Part shown: piece after piece, positions 57,401 to 64,000 of the stretch | How the letters are laid out: every line of letters starts with the position of its first letter | How positions within the stretch are numbered: the first letter of the stretch is position 1 | NCBI GenBank assembly: GCA_902729315.2 | Contig: LR746279.1 | Coordinates: 1,192,001 to 1,256,000, forward strand | Direction of reading: 5' to 3' | Length of the DNA: 64,000 bases | Source: Spirodela intermedia | Lineage: Eukaryota > Streptophyta > Magnoliopsida > Alismatales > Araceae | Notes under the pieces: generated by a model | The model's input: only the letters and a program-made list of their open reading frames with translations | What the model was told of the DNA's origin: nothing | Database searches by the model: none | Position numbers and translations under genes: made by a program

Positions 57401-60400
57401 CAAGTCTAATAAGATAAATTCCCATCAGTCATTCTTAATTTCTAAAATTCTAATTGGCTTCTTTTTCAATGCACCGGAAATTGTACTAGATCCCAGTCTG
57501 ATCACCCAGTCCTGATGCATATGAACCTCTTTTCATATGCATGGCATCCACCTGGTTTAATCCTCCACGCTTCTGCTGCTGATTGAATTGATTTTATATT
57601 ACCCTGGCATAGACTCTTAGAGAATTCACTAATTGGAAGTTGGTTGCTTGAATCTTTCTGCAAGACTAAGTGGTGACAAATGTCCATCCCATCATGTTTC
57701 CCGTTCGTGTTATCCTAATATTTTGGTACATTAGATTCTTTTTATTTTTTAAAAAATTTCTGATAACGTTGTTTGCTGCGTTATGCTGACTTGTTTGTCA
57801 TATCATACTCTAATGCGTTTTTTCTTTCAGCTTCAGTATTTCTCCTTTTGGGGAAAAAAGAAAGAGTTTCTATATGCTTCTCTTTCTGGGGCATCATTGT
57901 TTATGTTAGCTAGCTTATCCTAATGCTCGAATAGCATGATATGCAGGTTCCAATTCTGGTTTGAATCCCATGCACAATCCACTGGGGCACAACGTGGTGC
58001 TTGGGGCAGTCAACTTAGCTGATCCAGGGGATGCTGGTACTTCGGATTTTAATCAGGTTAGGCTGTCTAAGAGAACTTCTAGGGCATTTGTATTCATTTC
58101 CTTGCTTATGTTCCTTGTTACGGAATAAAATATACTATCTTACCCCCTAGGATAGCTGGCTTCAGGGGAGGTTGTCCTGTGTATCGTTTCCTATTTTCGA
58201 AGTCTTTAATGCTACTTATTAGTATTCAACAATATATTTCAACATAAACATGAAACTTTGCTTCATTAATTTTTCGGTGATAGTTTCTACTGTTCTTCTC
58301 ATTTGTTTCATTGTTCTATGTTGGCAGGTCTTCTCAGCTTTATTCAATTCTCTTGGACTCACCAATATTGGAATGGCTAGTGAAAGGCTAGATTCCAGGG
58401 TATTTACAAATATGATGAGAATATTCGGTAATTTGAATCTGATATTTATTATTGGTGAACGTTTGGTTTTAAATAAAGGAATTCTTCTGGCAGGATGTGA
58501 ACTATGGCAGATCGGAGAGAACAGCCGGAAGTGGTGTTTCAGCAACTGCCCAGTCTGAAGCCAGCCTGGGTGTTGGGAGGGCTGAAATCAGCCCTCATCA
58601 GAGTGCTTTTGGACCTCAAAGTGTCCATTATTTGGGGCAGCAGCATCCAACGGTAGTTCGCTGTTCTCTCAATCCATTTGGTTACTATGCTTTACATTTT
58701 CCCTCTGTTATCACCTATTTATGACTTCTATCAGTAGCTATCAATTTGATCTTCTTTCAGGTCATTCCTGATTCTTTGACTACTTTATCTCAATTTTTAA
58801 GTCATGTGAGGCATCAATTTGATATCAGAGGTCAGTTTCTTTTTAAAGTTTAGACCGCTTATGAAGCTGGATGTCATATCAGTGACCAGTGACTTCTTTT
58901 CATCAGACCATCTGCTAGGTGATGCTGACAGACAGCATAGTGCCAGGGCTGAAGGAGGAAGGACACAGCATGTCGGTGGACACAATGATGCCTCACCTTT
59001 TAATTTATCCCCAGAGCAAAGAGGTCTGCCCACGCCTGCGTGCTTGGCAGAAATTCTCCTCTCTACGAGGCAGCTGTTCACAGAACGAGTTGGAGAATGC
59101 TTTTACGTATGCATAAACTGATTGACCACCTATTTCTTCATTTCTTCGAGTTTTTATATTATGCCTTAATTCATTAGAGATGGTTCTCGTTCCTTCTACC
59201 TTGCGTACTTTCTTTTGTTTCTGAGGGTTCAAATATTCTCTTCTTCCTGTTACCAAATTATTTTTTTCAGTACTTCAAGACTATCCCGCCAAGAGAGATA
59301 ATGTTTTTTGTACACATGATGGCAATGATTTGAATACGTAAAATTTATTTTAAAAACCATGCGCTTTGGGCTGTAAATAGGATCTTTCTGCCTTGTGCTT
59401 ATGATCGACTCTTAACATTCAAAAACTTATTCAATTGGTAAAGCAGTAAGACTACTATGGTGTACATATTTCAGCCTGCTTGGCGTTATGATGTCAATTT
59501 ATCAGGGTATGTTTTTGGCTCGACTTCAGAAAGCCATGTGGTGTGCCATAGAAGGATCTTTCAAATGCTGTGTATGCTTGTGGTGACTTCAAAAAATAGA
59601 TTCAGTTGTGTATGAAATAGAAAATCTACCTATCAAATTTTTCAATAAGTGTAACTAGCCCAACAATACCGAGTGATGATATGGCTTAGTGCTAGTCTGG
59701 CCTACTCATTTTCGGCATATATCTTTGTGCCCATGACTGAACAGTATTGCCCACTGTTTAATAGAATTGACCGTACAATTTCTTTTGAGGACTATCGAGA
59801 TATGTATGTGTTGCTTACGGCCTTGATTGATTAAGGTTGTTTGAATTAGTAACATATTGAACATATTAGATGTAAAATCAAAGTCAGATCCATTTCGACC
59901 CATTTTTAAAGATTTTATTCAAACCGTGCATTACCTTTAAATGTTTTAGCATTGTAATTCAGTTAAGTCTTACTTCTAAATTTCTGCTTTCTTCATTGCC
60001 GCAGAGTTGAGTGCACTTTGACATTTTTCAAAGGTTCTTATCAAACAAATAATATGCTTGAAAGAGGATACCTATGGAAGTATACCTTCCCTCGCTTCTT
60101 TATTATGCCAGTCCAAGCCCCAAATCTAGATCCCACCACTCAGAACTGATTTCTTTCTCACTTTCTAAAAGAGGAAAAAAATGAACGTTTTGATAAAATA
60201 CTTTTCCTGTCTAGGACTTTTCCAGTTATGAAAGATCTCTCTTTTTTCTAACTCTTCCGTTTCACCTAGATCTGGGCTCACTGCATTCGTCTTTTCCATC
60301 AAGATTAGTTTTTGATAATTTTCTTCCTTGATTGAGGAATAAGACCGTGCTAATTGATCTTCTGTGTTTTTTGAGAACTAAAGGTTTCCACTGTGGATGC

Positions 60401-63231
60401 ATGTCAATGGATCATATTACGGTGTCCCCCTTTACATCCACTTTTGCATTGCCCACAACCATGTCTGGTGCAGCTTCTGGAACCAAATTTGGGATAGGAT
60501 CCCTTCTGACAGGCACATTGTTGCTTTAGTCTCATGGCGACAATATGCCCAACTCCTATCTTTTGACGAACAGCTCGTTCTCTATTGGTAGATACATCCA
60601 TCATGGTGATATGGAGTACCGTTTCTAATGAAGTAGCTTTTTTTTTCCTTCATATTTGTCCTTGTTTGATAGTGGAACCGAAACCAAGAATGGTAAATTC
60701 CCCTGCGTAATTTGTTATTTGAGAATCAAAAGATGAGTAGAAAGGCTTCTGGAATCACTTGCTATGATAGATCGGATCTTGATTTCAGACTGAAATATTT
60801 CTGTTCGTTTTTAAAAGACAAACTTCAGATTTCTCATACAACTAGAATTGCTACTTCATCGATTAATTTTCATGGTAAATTTATGAATTTTACTGCATAT
60901 TTCGTGTGATCAAGATTTTTTTTCTTGATAGTGGTCTACTAATGAGCAGGAACTTGCAAAAGAATTGGAGGACCAGGCCAATGTCACTGATCCATTGGCA
61001 CGATCAATGATCCAATCTAGGGCAGTAAGATATGGAACTTTGTTTCAAAATTTTGGTTCTTTGTTCCTCGAGCTTGGTCGGACAGTTATGACATTACGTA
61101 TGGGTCAAACACCAGTGAGTTCATTTTAATGATTCATATTCAGTTTCCCGATTTAGTTTCACTGGCACGAGAAACTATAACACCTCATTGTGCAGTCGGA
61201 AGCTGTCGTGAATGCTGGACCGGCCATTTTTGTGTCATCAACGGGGGCCACTCCTCTGATGGTTCAGGTGAGATAGTTTCACCATAATTCCTCCCTCGTT
61301 TTACCCTAATCTCCTCCCCAGTATGTTGACTCGTCTCTTGCAAGCCTCTTCCCTGGCAGGCGGGAACAAGCTTTGGTGGAATCCCAATGGGCAACCAGCA
61401 GCCTGGTGGCTTGCCTCATGGTTCTGGTCTCTTGGCTGGGAATATTAACATAAGGATACACAGAGGTGTGACAACCTTCTTCCCTTCCCTCTTCCCCGAT
61501 GTCCAAGCTACTTCCACTCCCATCAGTGTTCGTGGACCAAAGCCTCACTGGATATTATCCTCGTTTGATGATCGTCAGGGCCTTCGGTACCTGTAGCCGC
61601 AGAAAATGTGAGCGGGCAACCCACTGAAGAGCAACCATCCGGAACAGCAGATCCGCCAAGGACATCTGCAGAAAATTTAGCTCACCAAGTGTTCCAAGGG
61701 CTTTTGTCCAATGCATCTATTCCCCAAGAGTCCGGGCCAAGAGTGGTGCCTCTGAGAACTGTGGTTGCTGTACCCGCTGGAGTCTCCCGTCCTCCACCAC
61801 CAGATTCTTCTGGCGGTGCGGTGGGATTGCTCTATCCTCTTTATGCAGGGTTTCATCAAAGAATCCCAGGAACCTTGGATGACGCAAGGATTTCTCAGGT
61901 GTCCCTTAGACCAACAGCTCAGCCGCAAACTCCGGATTCTATCACCAGAGGTAATAAGGGTTGCCCTTTCACCCTTGTAGCTTGTAGGTTTATACCATTT
62001 ATACTGGTTGATTTCGGCAGAATGGTAGCAAGCCAACCAAGTCCCAAACTTAGACTAAACGCCTGAATTTATTATTGATCAAACTGCGCATAGTGGGAAA
62101 TGATCATCATTGTGAAAAACGATGAGACAAAAAATTAAGTGGCTGGCTTGGCAGGAGTATGAGATTCTTCTGAGTACATTAATGGCCATTCAAAGTTTAT
62201 TGGTTTCTGTGTTGCAACCTCATTAAATATTCTTACCCACTTTATTTGAAGAGTTGCATTTATCCAGTTAAGAAGTGTTCATAGAACAGTTGTCTGATTT
62301 CCGTTGGATCTTTTACTATTCGTGTACTGTCCGTCACATGGTTTTCTGTCTTGCCAGTACAATGCTGGTCGTGGACCTCGATTTTCTGATTTTTAGGGGG
62401 TTTGACTTTAGTGAAGAATTGACCTCCGCAACACTCTGGGCTTTTCCAGCCTACGATTTTGTAGCTGCCGGTGCTTAGCCTAATATGCTGCAGCTTATCT
62501 TTCTGAGGCTGACTCCTCATTCTAATGCGGAGGGGTTAAGACTTTCAAAGAAATTGACTAGTGGGTGTGCTTAATGACCTGAGACTCTCTAGGGTAGACT
62601 TTTTTATGGCTTTTGACTTTAGTTCGTGTCCTATCCTGAGTCAAAATCAGACAGCAGTCCTGTGCGGGTCTTCTCTGTGGGAGGATGGAAGCTTCTCTCT
62701 CTATCATCTGTATCTGGGATCTACATAGAAATATTTTCATATCCTCAGACCTAATGCTCTCCTCCATTCCAACCCCTTGCTCTCCAGGGCCCTCTGCAGC
62801 CTCCACGCCTCCTAGTGGACAGGTGACCTCGCCCATTAATGGCGAACAAGCTCCCGAGGGAGAACAGGGCAGCGCCGCCCAAGATCCTGTTACTCCGTTT
62901 GGGGAAGATGCCCAGGGGGGAGTGGGCGGCGATGGGCTGTTCTTCTCCAGCTTAGTTCGTCAACTCATGCCATTTATATCTGAGAATGCATCAGAGGCAG
63001 GGGGTAGCTCGTCTTCAGGGCGAGTAAGTGACAGAAAACTTCCCCTTGATTGTATCATGGCTTTAGTATGGGGGAAAAAAATCTTTCTTTGACGCTATAA
63101 TCACATCCGATCATGCATGCAGGATCCAAGCTCCTCCCCACGCCGCTCCAAGCTGCCTGAGGAGCCGGAGCCTAAGCGCCGGAGGGTACGACCTTGATCT
63201 TTCCTTTATTTGGTTCCGCCCTTAATCCGCT

Positions 63232-63276
<45 letters not shown>

Positions 63277-63322
63277 GTGTTTGTCTCTTGTTCATGCGTA
63301 CTCATGGATGCAGAGGGAATGA
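51420..63322 (+). CDS. BAG6/Scythe-like ubiquitin-domain protein, 15 coding exons, 658 residues
   Basis: Coding exons: 51420-51545, 54256-54373, 55556-55654, 57947-58056, 58328-58399, 58494-58652, 58761-58830, 58907-59106, 60950-61114, 61196-61267, 61360-61465, 61579-61950, 62788-63023, 63123-63185, 63314-63322. All junctions are GT-AG, and phases join into one frame of 1977 bases. Residues 22-110 are a ubiquitin-like domain (VEINVKTLDSQTYTLRVNKY, QQRLICRGKVLKDDQLLSAY, VEDGHTLHLVVRQP). Residues 292-397 are the conserved BAG6 block (LPTPACLAEILLSTRQL, LFQNFGSLFLELGRTVMTLR). LVRQLMPFISENASE is near 605, and a basic PKRRRRE tail may direct nuclear entry. In animals BAG6 holds hydrophobic client proteins for degradation or tail-anchored insertion; the plant role is inferred. 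Not the calmodulin-binding BAG6 of Arabidopsis. Start: first Met before the domain, after an acceptor at 51402. Confidence 0.88.
51546..54255 (+). other. Intron of the BAG6-like gene (2.7 kb)
   Basis: GT at 51546, AG at 54255. T-rich plant intron. No embedded gene or element recognised. Confidence 0.8.
55655..57946 (+). other. Intron of the BAG6-like gene (2.3 kb)
   Basis: GT at 55655, AG at 57946. Phase 1. It contains a short purine-rich stretch (about 56760-56870) but nothing I can name. Confidence 0.8.
59107..60949 (+). other. Intron of the BAG6-like gene (1.8 kb)
   Basis: GT at 59107. The acceptor used here is AG at 60948-60949; an AG three bases upstream (60945-60946) would add one Gln, a possible NAG-type alternative. 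Confidence 0.75.
63234..63274. repeat. CT microsatellite in the last intron of the BAG6-like gene
   Basis: About 20 CT units between the donor at 63186 and the acceptor at 63313, serving as a polypyrimidine tract. Confidence 0.93.
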
Positions 63323-63501
63323 GATGGCCGAAGAGTGGAGGGCACTGGGATATGATCCAGTTGGGAATGCTTGAAACGGGAGCCATTGACCATGCTTGGG
63401 AGTTCTCATCCTGCTTTTCGTGTATAATGTTTTCCCGTCGATGCACACGTGATAACAATAAGATGAGACTTGGATAGACCCCTTAGAAGGGCCCCCCTTC
63501 C

Positions 63502-63551
<50 letters not shown>

Positions 63552-64000
63552 GACACCCTTCTTCAGAATGAGCGTTGCAAATGATGGGTGGCCAGTAGAG
63601 AGATGGGCCATGGCGGGCTGGCTTGGTCCATTGACATTCACATTTACAGGTTGCCATGAAGAAGGTTGACCAGCAGAGAGTGCGATCTATATGAGATATT
63701 GCAATAATTAATTGACTATGATGCAAAAACTTCCACTGCTTTCGATTGAATGAGTAGTCCTCGTTGGCTCACATGTTTGTCGCTGAAGTGACATGTGAAT
63801 TTATAAAGTGCTAAGAGTAGGGTTGATCTTTCAGATCAGCACATAGGAGTTGTCTAATGGCATTCTCAAAGAGATGAGATATTCTAAGGGCAACTCTTGA
63901 TGTGTAACTCAAAGATCATGACCCCTAATTTATATATAAAAGGTATTTTTTTGTTTTTTTTTAATTTAATTTATTATAAAATCAGAATAAAAAAATATCT
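63323..64000 (+). other. 3' untranslated region and flank of the BAG6-like gene
   Basis: Follows the TGA at 63320-63322. It includes a second CT microsatellite (63499-63550). No clear AATAAA; the poly(A) site is not determined. The last 100 bases become AT-rich, and no further gene is visible. Confidence 0.5.
63499..63550. repeat. CT microsatellite in the 3' region of the BAG6-like gene
   Basis: About 25 CT units, interrupted once near its start. Confidence 0.92.

Noticed and set aside
60332-60604. Possible extra exon in the 1.8-kb intron of the BAG6-like gene
   Set aside because: The flanking exons join in frame within a conserved block without it; no similarity recognised in any frame.

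Overview
This is nuclear DNA of a flowering plant (species not identifiable from the sequence). The grounds are a 16-exon nuclear gene with GT-AG introns, a plant-only RGF/GOLVEN/CLEL peptide hormone gene, Ty3/gypsy elements of the Tat/Athila type with a tRNA-Asp-type primer site, and a block of plant mitochondrial DNA. Positions 1-43.9 kb are a deep nest of transposable elements. From about 44 kb to the end is a gene-bearing, microsatellite-rich segment. || Nest: one Ty3/gypsy family dominates. Its LTR is about 1.6 kb, starts TGATAAGTC and ends GTCACGTCA. I count ten LTR copies, called L1-L10 here. Element 1 (minus) runs off the left edge and ends at 16654. Its pol holds solo LTR L1, and its 5' LTR (L2) is split by complete element 2 (plus, 6441-14038) and solo LTR L5 (plus, 14241-15880). 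Element 2 is non-autonomous: it keeps gag, lacks all pol, and carries an acidic reading frame I do not recognise. Next come a fragment of another gypsy integrase and a decayed Ty1/copia element (about 17.1-43.9 kb, plus). The copia element is interrupted by solo LTR L6 and by element 3 (minus, 20455-41117, perfect ATGAC target duplication), the best preserved copy. Element 3 holds solo LTRs L8 (AGCCC duplication) and L9 (GACAT duplication). || Mitochondrial insert: L9 is itself split by 7.13 kb of plant mitochondrial DNA (27294-34423). The insert has a complete trnS(UGA), pieces of nad5, atp9, atp4 and sdh4, a plastid psbC scrap, and LINE and gypsy scraps. It sits at the edge of a hairpin at the LTR end, with 13 bp of LTR lost. 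|| Gene segment: on the minus strand at 45045-45974 I can build a five-exon, 129-residue precursor with a poly-leucine signal peptide and a C-terminal DYSPATRKPPIHN, an RGF/GOLVEN/CLEL hormone. No single long reading frame shows it. On the plus strand, 49.25-63.5 kb holds a ubiquitin-like-domain protein of the BAG6/Scythe type (658 residues, coding exons 51420-63322, large introns). Long CT/GA microsatellites punctuate both genes. No functional link between the two is visible.
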